Counted from the first letter of the stretch, positions 10,050-18,925 are shown. The stretch is 64,000 bases of DNA from Deltaproteobacteria bacterium (GCA_002748835.1 PDTL01000016.1:84655-148654), one strand, 5' to 3'. Notes: a model not told the origin generated them from the sequence alone. Translations and numbers: made by a program.

Positions 10050-10787
10050 TTATTTTACCCTTCGCTTTATTTTACCAAACGGTGTATTGATTATTTCAAA
10101 CTCAGGTTCGTCCTTACCTGCGTTCGTTCTGGAGGCAGGCTGAGGCGCCGGTGACGGTGACGGTTTTGCTCTCCGGGCCGTTTTTCCCGCTGTTACCACT
10201 TGGGGTTTATCTTTGTTTTTTGGCGCCTTGTGAGGCACAGGCGGACGCCGGATCGGAGGGACAGGTTTGTTCTTGTCATACAGGCTGATTTCAAACACCT
10301 TGCCCCCCCCTTCGAGCACAATCCGGTCGCCCATTATCCGGCTTACGGTCAGGCCGCCGATAGTATCGTTTTCCCGGATAGTCCGGGTTTTTCTGCCCGA
10401 TGTTTTCTGCTCAGGATCATTGATAAACGCCACCCGTTTCTTTTCTGTCAGAATCACACCGTACAGATGCACCTGTTTTCCTGAAATCGTTACTTTTGTT
10501 GCAGCCTCAGAAACCTCTGCATTTGTTGGATCCGGGACTTTCACAAACTCCGAACGGCTCCGTGCAAACAGATTTTTGACCGCAACCACATCATACTGAT
10601 TCAGCCGGTCCAGCCGTTTTCCCTTGAGTCTCGGCACCCGTGCCTCCCTATCTGAAGGTACAGACGTTTTTTCCGGCCGAATTGCAGGCATGGGTGCAGC
10701 CCAGGTCGTCCAGGCGCCATAAGAACAAAAGGCCAGCACCGCCACCAGCAGCAAATTCAGGCTCCACAGGCGAAGATCTCCTGTCAT
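10050..10787 (-). CDS. gspC: Type II secretion inner-membrane protein GspC
   Basis: The protein has 245 residues. One N-terminal membrane helix (LNLLLVAVLAFCSYGAW) is followed by a Pro-rich linker. The homology region (residues about 60-160) contains YDVVAVKNLFARSR, then LYGVILTEKKRVAFINDPEQKT and TVSRIMGDRIVLEGGGKVFEISL, which is typical of the GspC HR domain that contacts the secretin N0 domain. A Lys/Pro-rich C-terminal tail replaces the PDZ or coiled-coil domain of enterobacterial GspC. A strong ribosome site (AAAGGAGG) precedes ATG 10787. It lies directly before gspD. Placement of C and D at the 3' end of the operon differs from the C-D-E-F order of Enterobacteria. Confidence 0.88.
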   Translation of the reverse strand: MTGDLRLWSLNLLLVAVLAFCSYGAWTTWAAPMPAIRPEKTSVPSDREARVPRLKGKRLDRLNQYDVVAVKNLFARSRSEFVKVPDPTNAEVSEAATKVTISGKQVHLYGVILTEKKRVAFINDPEQKTSGRKTRTIRENDTIGGLTVSRIMGDRIVLEGGGKVFEISLYDKNKPVPPIRRPPVPHKAPKNKDKPQVVTAGKTARRAKPSPSPAPQPASRTNAGKDEPEFEIINTPFGKIKRRVK

Positions 10788-10845
10788 ACCCCCGCCTCCT
10801 TTACGTTTGTTCGCAACCAGATGCGTTCCTTACCCATATCTCGAT

Positions 10846-11436
10846 TCACGATCCTTCTGAGCTGTCGGCAATCCCTGCTTTTTCCCATCGCATATAGCCT
10901 TCAACAGTTACCGTGCCTTCGATGGTGACCGGCCGTTTGTCATTACGGTTTCCCCCGACCACCCGAGTCGAGAAATTCACCACATTCATCAGTATAGGGT
11001 CTGATTCAATCTCATGCAGGATATTCCTGAGCTGCCGGATGGTGGCACGCATGGCAAACTGCACCTGCACTGGTAGGTACCAAGGGTTGTCATGGGCCGG
11101 ATTCTCATTGAAATTCATCCGCTTGAGCTGGACTCCCTGTTTTTCCACAATCGATTTCACCCGGTTCTGGATCTGCACGGCGGCAAGGCTGGCCTTCTGA
11201 CCCCGCACAAGACGTTTTTCCTCTTTTTCAAGCGTATTGCGCAATGCCTTCAGCCGCGTTTCAAGAGGTTTTCGCGTTGCAGCCAGCTTCCGGTATTTTT
11301 CAATCTGCATCTCCCGGGTCTCCACCGCAGCCCCGGTATCTGAGAAACGTCCGGTCGGCAGCCCGAACCGGTACACGGCTCCGGCGATCAGCGCCAGGCC
11401 TCCGATCATCAGTATCCATTTCCGTTCTCGGGTCAT
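10846..11436 (-). CDS. gspM: Type II secretion protein GspM-like
   Basis: This protein has 196 residues if read from ATG 11436, which has an AGGA box seven bases upstream; an upstream ATG at 11451 has none. It has one membrane helix (WILMIGGLALIAGAVYRFGL), a coiled-coil stretch (ALRNTLEKEEKRLVRGQK) and a ferredoxin-like periplasmic domain of the GspM/PilO type. Together with GspL it forms the inner-membrane assembly platform. Position between gspL and gspC supports the assignment, because the sequence alone is weakly conserved. It ends with TVTVEGYMRWEK and a short polar tail. Confidence 0.8.
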   Translation of the reverse strand: MTRERKWILMIGGLALIAGAVYRFGLPTGRFSDTGAAVETREMQIEKYRKLAATRKPLETRLKALRNTLEKEEKRLVRGQKASLAAVQIQNRVKSIVEKQGVQLKRMNFNENPAHDNPWYLPVQVQFAMRATIRQLRNILHEIESDPILMNVVNFSTRVVGGNRNDKRPVTIEGTVTVEGYMRWEKAGIADSSEGS

Positions 11437-11451
11437 CCCACCATCCTGCAT

Positions 11452-12798
11452 TTAGGAGTCTGCTGCATCTATACTAATTTCAAACTGGATCATGAACCGT
11501 TCTTTTTTGCCGTTCCGCGTAATAGGTGACAGGAGAGACGCATCCCGGAACATGGCAGACTCCTCGATCCGGGTGATCAGGGCAGCCGCCGAATCGGCCA
11601 CGCCCTTGATCCGGCCATCTGTCCCCTTGACCGACAGCTCCTGCAGATAGGCATCCGTTGGTATGATCTGCGTCAGTTCTCTCAGTATATCCGTGATCAG
11701 CGGCGTCCTTGTATACAGTGCCGTCAAGGTATTCAGTCGATCAGAGGCGGTCTCAACGGATGCCGACAGGGACGAAAGTCCGGCAACCGACTGTTTCAGG
11801 CGGACGACCTCCGCGTCCAGCTGCCGCATCACCGCCCGTTCACGGGAAAGATGGAGACCTGCCCATCCCATACCCGCCACAACCACGCACACCAGCAATG
11901 CCCCAAGCACATACAGCGCCAGGCGACTGGGCTGTTTCCGAAGCCGCGGCGGCAGGAGGTTCAGCCCGGAATCTGACAGAACGCCTTTCAGTGCCAGTCC
12001 ATAGGCTTCCCAGTAAGTGCCCCGGCAACCGGATGTCGGGTCGGGAAACGGAATTTCACACCAGTCTGCAGCCGCCTCCCCGGACATCTGAACGCCGATG
12101 GTATGAAGGGCCACAGGCGCATCCGCATTTCCCGCTGTCTGCAGCACCTGCATGGCCAGCTCCGGAATCCGGTCCGAGGCTGCGTCCGGCACCGGCCGCC
12201 TAGCCAGGAGTTTTCCGTTATCCGACACGCACAGCTGAATACCGGTTTCTCCCCTGAACGCCACCAGTGTCTGGCCAGTGAGCCCTGCCGTATGAACGAC
12301 TGCAGTCACCACCGCCGAGGGACCGATATCCACACCGCTCACACCGGAAGACAGTCCTTTGACCAGGGTATACACCCAATCCATATCGTTTTTCCGTGCA
12401 GCTGCCACCAGAAGATCCAGGGTGCCGGCCTCCCGTTCCTCAGCCAGAATTTGATAATCGAACACCACCTGATCCGCTGAAACCGGAAAATATTTTTCCA
12501 TTTCAAATGCGATGGTGGACCGCAGACTTTCCTTGACCGCGATGGGAAACTGAATCCGACGAAGCATCACCGTCTCACCCGGAATACCGATAAACACACC
12601 GGCTGACCGGATACCCCGATCCGCCTGATATCGGCGGATAATTGAGGCCACCTCCTGAATCCGGTCTTCATCAGCCGTTCCGGGATTCAGGGGAAAAGCC
12701 TCGCATCCGTCAAGGGTGTGCCGGCCAAATGACGATTTGACCCAGGCCACCGTTACCCGGTGTGTTTCTATGTAAATGCCCAATCCTGACTGAAACAC
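11452..12798 (-). CDS. gspL: Type II secretion assembly-platform protein GspL (PilM/FtsA-like)
   Basis: The longest frame would begin at 12924, deep inside gspK. The better start is GTG 12798 (VFQSGLGIYIETHRVTVAWVK), 448 aa, with GGAAGGA formed by the end of gspK. The N-terminal 300 residues have an actin-like cytoplasmic fold (RIQFPIAVKESLRSTIAFEMEKYFP, DIGPSAV), as in GspL/PilM. A membrane helix (LALYVLGALLVCVVVAGMGWAGL) follows. The C-terminal periplasmic ferredoxin-like domain resembles PilN (LTQIIPTDAYLQELSVKG). In the T2SS this subunit recruits the GspE ATPase to the inner membrane. gspK ends eight bases before the GTG. Confidence 0.88.
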   Translation of the reverse strand: MFQSGLGIYIETHRVTVAWVKSSFGRHTLDGCEAFPLNPGTADEDRIQEVASIIRRYQADRGIRSAGVFIGIPGETVMLRRIQFPIAVKESLRSTIAFEMEKYFPVSADQVVFDYQILAEEREAGTLDLLVAAARKNDMDWVYTLVKGLSSGVSGVDIGPSAVVTAVVHTAGLTGQTLVAFRGETGIQLCVSDNGKLLARRPVPDAASDRIPELAMQVLQTAGNADAPVALHTIGVQMSGEAAADWCEIPFPDPTSGCRGTYWEAYGLALKGVLSDSGLNLLPPRLRKQPSRLALYVLGALLVCVVVAGMGWAGLHLSRERAVMRQLDAEVVRLKQSVAGLSSLSASVETASDRLNTLTALYTRTPLITDILRELTQIIPTDAYLQELSVKGTDGRIKGVADSAAALITRIEESAMFRDASLLSPITRNGKKERFMIQFEISIDAADS

Positions 12799-12805
12799 GC
12801 CTATG

Positions 12806-13876
12806 TTATCCTTCCACCTTGCCGTTTCCGGCTTTTTTATTGAGAGTTGAAAACGGTGTTCTCGTGATAACCGTTCGTTCAAGAATCCGGTAAGACGGTT
12901 TTCCCCCTCCCCTGATCCAGGCAAGGACGCTCACCCCCCGGCGCACCCGGCTATGGTTAATCCAACCCACAGACGTGATCTCATACACATTCGAATGCGA
13001 GACCGTGATATAAGGTTTCACCGCATTGAAGGCTTCCGCGCCGATCAGATCTTTGATCTCGCTGTTTGATCGAATCGGAGCGATTTTCCGTGCGTCCAGA
13101 ATGGCATCCACGGATGGATCCGTAATCTTCGGCAGGTGACGCAGCACATGCGCCGGCGCAGAATTGATGTCCACCTTCACCGACTGTTTTTTATTTTTGG
13201 ACGCGGTTTTCTTTTTCTTCCCCTTGTCCGTCATCTCATAGGGGATGACAAACATATCACCGAATCCGGCGTCATAAAGCGCCGCTGTCACCCCCCGGAC
13301 CCGCCGGAGTTCCCCGACAGTTGAAAAGTCACTGTCTTTGCAGGTATACGGCTCAGGCAGGCTTTCATAGTAATCATCCTCGGCGCCGTTCAGCCGGTGA
13401 TTGTGATCCGAATCCCGCCAGTCAAGAATCGAATCCGCCACCACCTCCGCATCCGCCCCGGTCACGGCAAATCTCTCCAGAATGGCCAGCAGCAGCCCGC
13501 GACCTGCCCGGTTCAGATCAATCCGACCGCTCTGATTACCGATGGTCACCTGATAATAGCCGTTGGCGAAAGGCATATTCGGGATATGACCGTTGATATG
13601 CCAGGGGTCGCTTTCTGTTTCCATATCCGCGTCAGCCGCTTTCCGGGTGCCGGTATTCGGCCGTTTGGCCATGAGCTCCCGCAGGGTCCGCTGCACACCG
13701 GCTTCGGCAATATACGCAGCCTCCATCCGTTCTTTCAGGGTGCGTGTGATCTGAATCTCCTGGCGCATGGTCATGCAGAATTCGGCTGCGATCACCGACA
13801 ACAGAGTGACCACCCATAAAGTCATCAGCAAGGCGACCCCGGACTCGGACCTGATCTTTTTTCGTGCGTCTGTCAT
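12806..13876 (-). CDS. gspK: Type II secretion minor pseudopilin GspK
   Basis: The start is ATG 13876, overlapping the gspJ stop as TGATG; upstream in-frame ATG codons lie within gspJ. At 356 residues it is the long pseudopilin that caps the pseudopilus tip. The leader SESGVALLMTLWVVTLLSVIAAEF has the prepilin-peptidase site after Gly and, as usual for GspK, lacks the Glu5 of other pseudopilins. The T2SK domain follows, with DSILDWRDSDHNHRLNGAEDDYYESL, the conserved acidic calcium-binding region. A Lys-rich insertion (KGKKKKTASKNKKQ) interrupts the middle of the protein. Order H-I-J-K is standard. Confidence 0.92.
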   Translation of the reverse strand: MTDARKKIRSESGVALLMTLWVVTLLSVIAAEFCMTMRQEIQITRTLKERMEAAYIAEAGVQRTLRELMAKRPNTGTRKAADADMETESDPWHINGHIPNMPFANGYYQVTIGNQSGRIDLNRAGRGLLLAILERFAVTGADAEVVADSILDWRDSDHNHRLNGAEDDYYESLPEPYTCKDSDFSTVGELRRVRGVTAALYDAGFGDMFVIPYEMTDKGKKKKTASKNKKQSVKVDINSAPAHVLRHLPKITDPSVDAILDARKIAPIRSNSEIKDLIGAEAFNAVKPYITVSHSNVYEITSVGWINHSRVRRGVSVLAWIRGGGKPSYRILERTVITRTPFSTLNKKAGNGKVEG

Positions 13877-14541
13877 CAGGTATCGACTTCCGGAAGTCTG
13901 CAAACCATAAAAAGTGGCGCGCCATCCTTATGATCGTCTCCCCTGCGCAGGTAGGTCAGCCGGATGGCGGCCGGAAACCGCCCTTTGCCCGTTGTTTTCC
14001 AAGTACCTTCCCACGGGTCATCAGCGTTCAGATCAGAAGACAGCGCCATAAAATCAAACGAGAAGCCGCCCATACCGGAAAACAGTACCGTAAACCGGTC
14101 ATCTGCCGGAAACGTCTCCAGGATTTCATCATCCGGATCTATCACCACCTGTTCATGGTATTCCAGCTGCAGTGCACCGGTTTTATGCGCATCCGGTCTC
14201 ACCCGGTAGGTGACCAGCGCGAGCTGGCCCCGGTTTTCTGGCAAAAACCCCAGGCGGGTCACAAACCGCAGGCTGCCGTCACCGGCTTCAGGATACCAGG
14301 GCCGTTTTCCGCCCTGGCGGATGGGCCGCTGATGCATGGCCTGAATCTGGTCCCGCATACGAGAAAGAATCACGCGCTCCCGCTGACGGATATCGATGTT
14401 CGCCTCCCCTTTTTCCCAGGCCCGAACCCCCATGCGAAGGCCGCTGAAAATAATCACCAGGAGCATGGACAGGATCGACAGAGAAATCAGGAGCTCGATA
14501 AGGGTAAATCCCGGCGCTACCCGCCTGATGTCAAGATGCAT
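13876..14541 (-). CDS. gspJ: Type II secretion minor pseudopilin GspJ
   Basis: The protein is 221 aa from ATG 14541, which has AGGAACCGGAA just upstream; a longer reading from 14565 lacks a clear ribosome site. The leader ends VAPG and is cut before FTLIELLISLSILSMLLVIIFSG, with Glu5 conserved, so it is processed by prepilin peptidase GspO, which is not encoded here. The globular domain fits GspJ (length, TYRVRPDAHKTGALQLEYHEQ). The gene overlaps the end of gspI by 11 bp, indicating translational coupling. GspJ forms the tip complex with GspI and GspK. Confidence 0.9.
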   Translation of the reverse strand: MHLDIRRVAPGFTLIELLISLSILSMLLVIIFSGLRMGVRAWEKGEANIDIRQRERVILSRMRDQIQAMHQRPIRQGGKRPWYPEAGDGSLRFVTRLGFLPENRGQLALVTYRVRPDAHKTGALQLEYHEQVVIDPDDEILETFPADDRFTVLFSGMGGFSFDFMALSSDLNADDPWEGTWKTTGKGRFPAAIRLTYLRRGDDHKDGAPLFMVCRLPEVDT

Positions 14542-14983
14542 TTCCGGTTCCTGCCGTGCCGTCATCTGTCAATTTGTCAACCAGCTTCAGCGTGCTCAGC
14601 GCCAGTGTTTTCTCCCGGACACCTGCGGCCCATCGCACAGACACTGCCACCAAGATCAAATCCACCGGATAGGTCACCTCTGGCAAGAGGTCTGCATCGT
14701 CTTTTATTTCAGGCTCATACGTTTCATAGGTCAGTGTCCAGGCATAACCGTCGTCAAACACGCCTTCAGTTTCAGCTGTCGTATAATCCGCTGCCAGGAG
14801 AAACCGATCCATCACCGCCTGAGCGTGCATCAGGGCGCGTGTGGTATCTGCTGCCCGTTTTTCTGACCGGAGTCCACCGGAAAACAGTTGGAGCACCATC
14901 ACCAGTGAAATCCCCAGCACCATCATGGCCACCAGGGTCTCCATCAGTGTAAACCCCTGTTCTTTCTCTCTCATCTTTCTCAT
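14531..14983 (-). CDS. gspI: Type II secretion minor pseudopilin GspI
   Basis: The protein is 150 aa, starting at ATG 14983 with an ATGA overlap on the gspH stop. A short charged leader (MRKMREKEQG) precedes FTLMETLVAMMVLGISLVMVLQLFSGG, the class III signal with Glu5. Further C-terminal is the small GspI fold (VDLILVAVSVRWAAGVREKTLALSTL), where VSVRW is typical of GspI/PulI. It nucleates the pseudopilus tip with J and K. The gene sits between gspH and gspJ with overlaps on both sides. Confidence 0.9.
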   Translation of the reverse strand: MRKMREKEQGFTLMETLVAMMVLGISLVMVLQLFSGGLRSEKRAADTTRALMHAQAVMDRFLLAADYTTAETEGVFDDGYAWTLTYETYEPEIKDDADLLPEVTYPVDLILVAVSVRWAAGVREKTLALSTLKLVDKLTDDGTAGTGNAS

Positions 14984-15483
14984 TCCAGTGCCGACAGCAC
15001 GGTAACCACACCGGTGATCGGCTCCACGGCAACCTGCCGCAGCCGGTCAGGACCGCTCTGCAGCATCAATCGACCACCGGACGACGTTCCTTCGGGGTGA
15101 AAAATCACCTGCCATATTTCCGGATCATTGGCATCATCCGGGAGGCTTAAATCAATGCCTTCCGGAATCGCATAGACGCTTATTTTCGGTGGATCCACAG
15201 CTTCCGAATCTGTTTTTGCAGCAGGCGGTGCCTCGACCATCAGTTCTGCCCTGCGATCTGCAAGAGAAACGGTCACCTGTACCGGGACACATTCAGATAC
15301 GGCAAGGTTTCGGGCATACCGCATCATGCCGCTGAGTTTCCGTGCTGCGGCATTGAGCCGCACCCCAGGCAGGGCTGCAAACATCCGGGGTGCTGCCACA
15401 CCGGCGACCAGTGAGGCCACCACCAGCACCACAATGAGCTCAAGCAGGGTAAACCCGCCCTCCTGGCAGCGACTCCGGATCAG
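14980..15483 (-). CDS. gspH: Type II secretion minor pseudopilin GspH (probable CTG start)
   Basis: The first conventional start (GTG 15432) falls inside the hydrophobic helix and would delete the processing site. Reading the frame further upstream restores a complete leader: RCQEGG, then FTLLELIVVLVVASLVAGVAAP, with Glu5 present. The frame is open back to a stop at 15487-15489 and contains no ATG, GTG or TTG before the helix. CTG at 15483 overlaps the gspG stop (CTGA) and has AGGGG eight bases upstream, so it is the best candidate (167 aa); a sequencing or mutation event is the alternative. The mature domain matches GspH/FimT (LNAAARKLSGMMRYARNLAVSECVPVQVTV). It links the pseudopilus shaft to the tip. 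Confidence 0.82.
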   Translation of the reverse strand: MIRSRCQEGGFTLLELIVVLVVASLVAGVAAPRMFAALPGVRLNAAARKLSGMMRYARNLAVSECVPVQVTVSLADRRAELMVEAPPAAKTDSEAVDPPKISVYAIPEGIDLSLPDDANDPEIWQVIFHPEGTSSGGRLMLQSGPDRLRQVAVEPITGVVTVLSALE

Positions 15484-15914
15484 AGTTCAAGCCCCTTCCA
15501 GCTGACAATATCCATATCCACGCCGGTCCCCCCGGGCGCATTGTCCCGGCCGTAGGAAAGAATGTCAAAATCACCGTGTTCTCCCGGAGATCGGTAGATG
15601 AAGTCATTTCCCCAGGGGTCCGTGGGAATCTCTTTTTTCAGGTACGGTCCGTCCCATTTGCTGTCACCTGCGGACGGTCGCTCTCTCAATGCCTTCAACC
15701 CCTGGCTCGTGGTCGGATAGGCACCCATATCCAGTCTGTAGAGATCCAGTCCGGCCTCAAACAGACCGATTTGCGCCTTTGCCGCTTCCAGTTTGGCCTT
15801 GTCGCTTTTCCCGAAAATTTTTGGCCCCACCAGCGCTGCCAGCATCCCCAGAATCACCATGACAATCAGCAGTTCGATCAGGGTAAAGCCGTTGTTGTTT
15901 TTCCGTTGTTCCAT
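15480..15914 (-). CDS. gspG: Type II secretion major pseudopilin GspG
   Basis: The major pseudopilin, 144 aa. The leader MEQRKNNNG is followed by FTLIELLIVMVILGMLAALVGPKIFG, the canonical class III signal with Glu5. The C-terminal half shows the GspG hallmarks: YPTTSQGLKAL, WDGPYLKKEIPTDPWGNDFIYRSPGEHGDFDILSYGRDNAPGG, and acidic residues (GVDMDIVSW) in the calcium-binding loop. It polymerises into the pseudopilus that pushes substrates through GspD. A GGAGTG ribosome site precedes ATG 15914. The gene lies 36 bp after gspF and overlaps the proposed gspH start. Confidence 0.96.
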   Translation of the reverse strand: MEQRKNNNGFTLIELLIVMVILGMLAALVGPKIFGKSDKAKLEAAKAQIGLFEAGLDLYRLDMGAYPTTSQGLKALRERPSAGDSKWDGPYLKKEIPTDPWGNDFIYRSPGEHGDFDILSYGRDNAPGGTGVDMDIVSWKGLEL

Positions 15915-15950
15915 TCAACACTCCTTATGTGAAACGCCGCCCGATTCTTC

Positions 15951-17189
15951 CTAGATGGGCAGATCGTTCATCCCGAAAATGGCCAGCAGCATGGCGATCA
16001 CCACAAACCCGACCACCAGTCCCATACCGAGAATCATCACCGGCTCCAGCAGGCTGATCAGCCGTTTGACCAGATTCCGGACAATCGTCTCATAGGTGTC
16101 CGCCACCTGGAGGAGCATGTCATCCAGATGACCGGTCTCTTCTCCCACACTGATCATTTGAACCGCCAGCGGGGGAAACACAGCCACATCCTGAAGCGGG
16201 GCGGACAGATGGCCGCCTTCTTTCACGCGGCGATACACCGTCTCCATTCCATCGGTGATCACCCGGTTCGTCAGAATTCGCTGCACCAGCTTCAAGGCTT
16301 CGAGAATCGGCACCCCGCTTTTTACAAGCGTCCCCAGCGTACGCGCGAAACGGGCCACTTCCACATGCCGAACCACATGGCCGACGAACGGCAGGGTCAG
16401 CTTGAGCCGGTCCACGCGAAGCCTGCCGCGTTCGGTTGCGGCATACCGCTGCAAGACAGCCCCGACACCGGCCGCAATAAGGAGCATCAGCCACCAGTAC
16501 GAACGGATGCCGTTACTGATGATCAGCAGGATCTGTGTGGACACGGGAAGGGTGGCGCCCATATCCGCAAACAGCATGGAGAACTTGGGTACCACCACCG
16601 TCATGAGCAGCACAATGGAGGCTCCGCCCACCACAACCAGAAACAGGGGATAAATCAGGGCAGACACAATATAGTCTTTCAGCTCCTGGGCCTTTTCGAG
16701 AAAGCTCCCCAGGCGTTCGAGCACACTTTCCAGCACACCGCCGGCTTCGCCTGCACTGACCATATTTACGTAAAACGCCGAAAAAACCCGGGGGTGCCTG
16801 CCAAGCGCATCCGAAAGATACCCGCCACCCTGAACGGTTTTCAGAATATCCCCCATCACCTGCTGCAAATGGCGATTCTCCGTGGTATCCTCAAGTATCC
16901 GAAGGGATTTGTCCAGGGGCAGACCGGCACGGATCAATGCGGACAGATCCAGGGTGAACCGCATGACATCCCGTGTCCGCACGCCGGTCCCAATGGAACG
17001 GGAAAAATTCGATACACCGAGACTTCTCAGAAATCCGGTGGTCCCGTTCTCCTTTGCCGCTTTCACGGTCATGGGGATACACTGCCTGTTCTGGAGTTTC
17101 ACCACCGCCCCCTTGAGGGAATCCGCTTCCAGGGAGCCTTTGACAACCGTGCCGTCCGCCTGGGTCGCCTTATAGATAAATAGGGGCAT
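15951..17189 (-). CDS. gspF: Type II secretion inner-membrane protein GspF
   Basis: The protein is 412 aa, the standard length for GspF. Two T2SSF domains are visible, each a cytoplasmic helical bundle followed by membrane helices. The first contains FTLDLSALIRAGLPLDKSLRIL and the second ARFARTLGTLVKSGVPILEALKL. Membrane segments include YIVSALIYPLFLVVVGGASIVLL and PVMILGMGLVVGFVVIAMLLAIF. The family signature GEETGHLDDML is present. It is the central platform protein that couples GspE ATPase motion to pseudopilin insertion. It starts two bases after the gspE stop. Confidence 0.96.
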   Translation of the reverse strand: MPLFIYKATQADGTVVKGSLEADSLKGAVVKLQNRQCIPMTVKAAKENGTTGFLRSLGVSNFSRSIGTGVRTRDVMRFTLDLSALIRAGLPLDKSLRILEDTTENRHLQQVMGDILKTVQGGGYLSDALGRHPRVFSAFYVNMVSAGEAGGVLESVLERLGSFLEKAQELKDYIVSALIYPLFLVVVGGASIVLLMTVVVPKFSMLFADMGATLPVSTQILLIISNGIRSYWWLMLLIAAGVGAVLQRYAATERGRLRVDRLKLTLPFVGHVVRHVEVARFARTLGTLVKSGVPILEALKLVQRILTNRVITDGMETVYRRVKEGGHLSAPLQDVAVFPPLAVQMISVGEETGHLDDMLLQVADTYETIVRNLVKRLISLLEPVMILGMGLVVGFVVIAMLLAIFGMNDLPI

Positions 17190-17191
17190 GA

Positions 17192-18724
17192 TCAGGTCTC
17201 CAGTGTCACCCGCAGCACTTCAGGTATGGTGGTGATACCGGCGCGGACTTTCAGCCACCCGTCCTGACGCAAGGTCAACATCCCATCTGCCATGGCCTGG
17301 GCCCTGATCTGATCGGCAGTGGCCTTACCGTGAATCAACTTACGGATGGCGGTTGAGATCGGCAGGTACTCAAAAATCGCCTGACGGCCCTTGTAACCCG
17401 TATGCCGGCAAAGCTCGCAACCGGCCCCCCGATAAAAAACCGGGTCGTCCATCTCATCCGGATCGATTCCCATGGCCAGCAGGTGCTTGTCCTCCGGCCG
17501 GTAGGCGGTAATGCATTCCGGGCAGTTCACCCGGACCAGACGCTGGGCCAGCACGCCCAGCAGTGTCGAACTCAAGAGGAAATGCGCAACCCCCATATCA
17601 AGGAGACGGGTTACGGCACCGGGCGCGTCATTGGTGTGCAGGGTGCTGAACAGGAGATGGCCGGTCAGGGCCGACTGAATCGCGATCTCGGCCGTCTCCC
17701 GGTCCCGGATCTCCCCGACCAGGATAATGTCCGGGTCCTGGCGGACAATAGACCGGAGCCCGCTGGCAAAGGTCATCCCGATCTTGGTATTGACCTGTAT
17801 CTGATTGACCCCGTGAAGCTGATACTCCACCGGATCTTCCAGGGTCATGATCTTTTTCTCCGGAGAGTTGATCTTGGATAAGGTGGTGTACAGAGTAGAC
17901 GTCTTGCCGCTCCCAGTCGGGCCTGTGACCAGAATCATCCCGTAGGGCTGGCGTGCCAGCCGCTCATACGCATCATAGATGTGCGCCGGAAACCCGAGCT
18001 GTTCCAGCTCGAGAATCAGATTGCCCCGGTCCAGGATACGCATGACCAGACTTTCCCCGTACAGGGTGGGGATCGTGGACACCCTGAAATCGATCTCCTT
18101 GTCTGCGATTTTCAGCTTGATACGCCCGTCCTGGGGCAGGCGGCGTTCAGCAATATCCAGCTTGGCCATAATCTTAATGCGGGAAATAATCGCAGCCTGG
18201 AACCGTTTCGGCGGAGACTCCACCTCATTGAGCACCCCGTCAATCCGGTACCGGACCTTGAAAACCGTTTCAAAGGGCTCGAAATGGATGTCACTGGCAT
18301 TCACATCAACAGCACTGAGAATCAGCCGGTTAACCAGCCGGATAATGGGTGCTTCGGATGCCAGATCCCGTAGCTGATCCACATCCGCATCCGCCCCTGC
18401 AGACACCTCGAGAAGATCCCGGCTCGCTTCTTCGATAATGTGCTCAATGGACTGGGTTCCGGCACCGTAGAGCCGCTCAATGGCATCCTGGATATCCTCG
18501 GCGCGACCCGGTACAGCCGATACATCGAGCTGAAAGGTGATTCGAATGGCTTCGAGGGTTTGAAAGTCATCTGGATCTGCCATGCACAGCGTCAGCTTGC
18601 CGTCTGTCAAAGACAGAGGCACAAAACAACCGTGCCGCATGAACGCCACAGGCAAATTTTCGATGATGACCGGCTCATCCGGATAATCCTGATAAGCCAG
18701 AAGCCCTGGTTGATCGTTTGTCAT
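17192..18724 (-). CDS. gspE: Type II secretion ATPase GspE
   Basis: A 510-residue cytoplasmic hexameric ATPase driving pseudopilus assembly. The N-terminal MshEN/T2SSE_N region is residues 1-100 and is followed by the ATPase core. Walker A is GPTGSGKT (268-275); the Asp box (DPVEYQLHGVNQIQVN), Walker B (DPDIILVGEIRD) and His box (SALTGHLLFSTLHTND) are all present. A C-terminal tetracysteine zinc module (CPEC...CELC) is typical of GspE and distinguishes it from PilT. It starts at ATG 18724 and is the first gene of the T2SS operon; the 200 bp upstream holds the likely promoter, but no confident site was found. Confidence 0.96.
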   Translation of the reverse strand: MTNDQPGLLAYQDYPDEPVIIENLPVAFMRHGCFVPLSLTDGKLTLCMADPDDFQTLEAIRITFQLDVSAVPGRAEDIQDAIERLYGAGTQSIEHIIEEASRDLLEVSAGADADVDQLRDLASEAPIIRLVNRLILSAVDVNASDIHFEPFETVFKVRYRIDGVLNEVESPPKRFQAAIISRIKIMAKLDIAERRLPQDGRIKLKIADKEIDFRVSTIPTLYGESLVMRILDRGNLILELEQLGFPAHIYDAYERLARQPYGMILVTGPTGSGKTSTLYTTLSKINSPEKKIMTLEDPVEYQLHGVNQIQVNTKIGMTFASGLRSIVRQDPDIILVGEIRDRETAEIAIQSALTGHLLFSTLHTNDAPGAVTRLLDMGVAHFLLSSTLLGVLAQRLVRVNCPECITAYRPEDKHLLAMGIDPDEMDDPVFYRGAGCELCRHTGYKGRQAIFEYLPISTAIRKLIHGKATADQIRAQAMADGMLTLRQDGWLKVRAGITTIPEVLRVTLET

Positions 18725-18925
18725 TTTTTTAAGCGTCCTGAATACCGGGTTTTCGGTTCAGTTAAAATATATTGCAAATGCAGGACCAGTCATGCAGACC
18801 GCGGTTAAAAAAATATCATCTAACTGGATTTACAAATAAAACAGCCAAGCATCTGAACCGTGCCATCCAGCTTATGGATCCAAATGATACACCTTGAGAC
18901 AATCCGGATATTAATTATCCACATC

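Noticed and set aside
12799..12924. Longer gspL reading from 12924
   Set aside because: It would lie inside gspK for 119 bp with no ribosome site; GTG 12798 has one and gives the normal N terminus.
13864..14952. 362-aa open frame on the plus strand
   Set aside because: Opposite gspI and gspJ, which are unambiguous; the frame has no domain or ribosome site.
16128..17183. 351-aa open frame on the plus strand opposite gspF
   Set aside because: Antisense shadow of a clear gspF gene with no ribosome site or family features.
18840..18880. Possible sigma-54 promoter upstream of gspE (TGGCAC near GCTTGG)
   Set aside because: The spacing between the GG and GC pairs is twelve bases rather than ten, so it does not fit the -24/-12 consensus.
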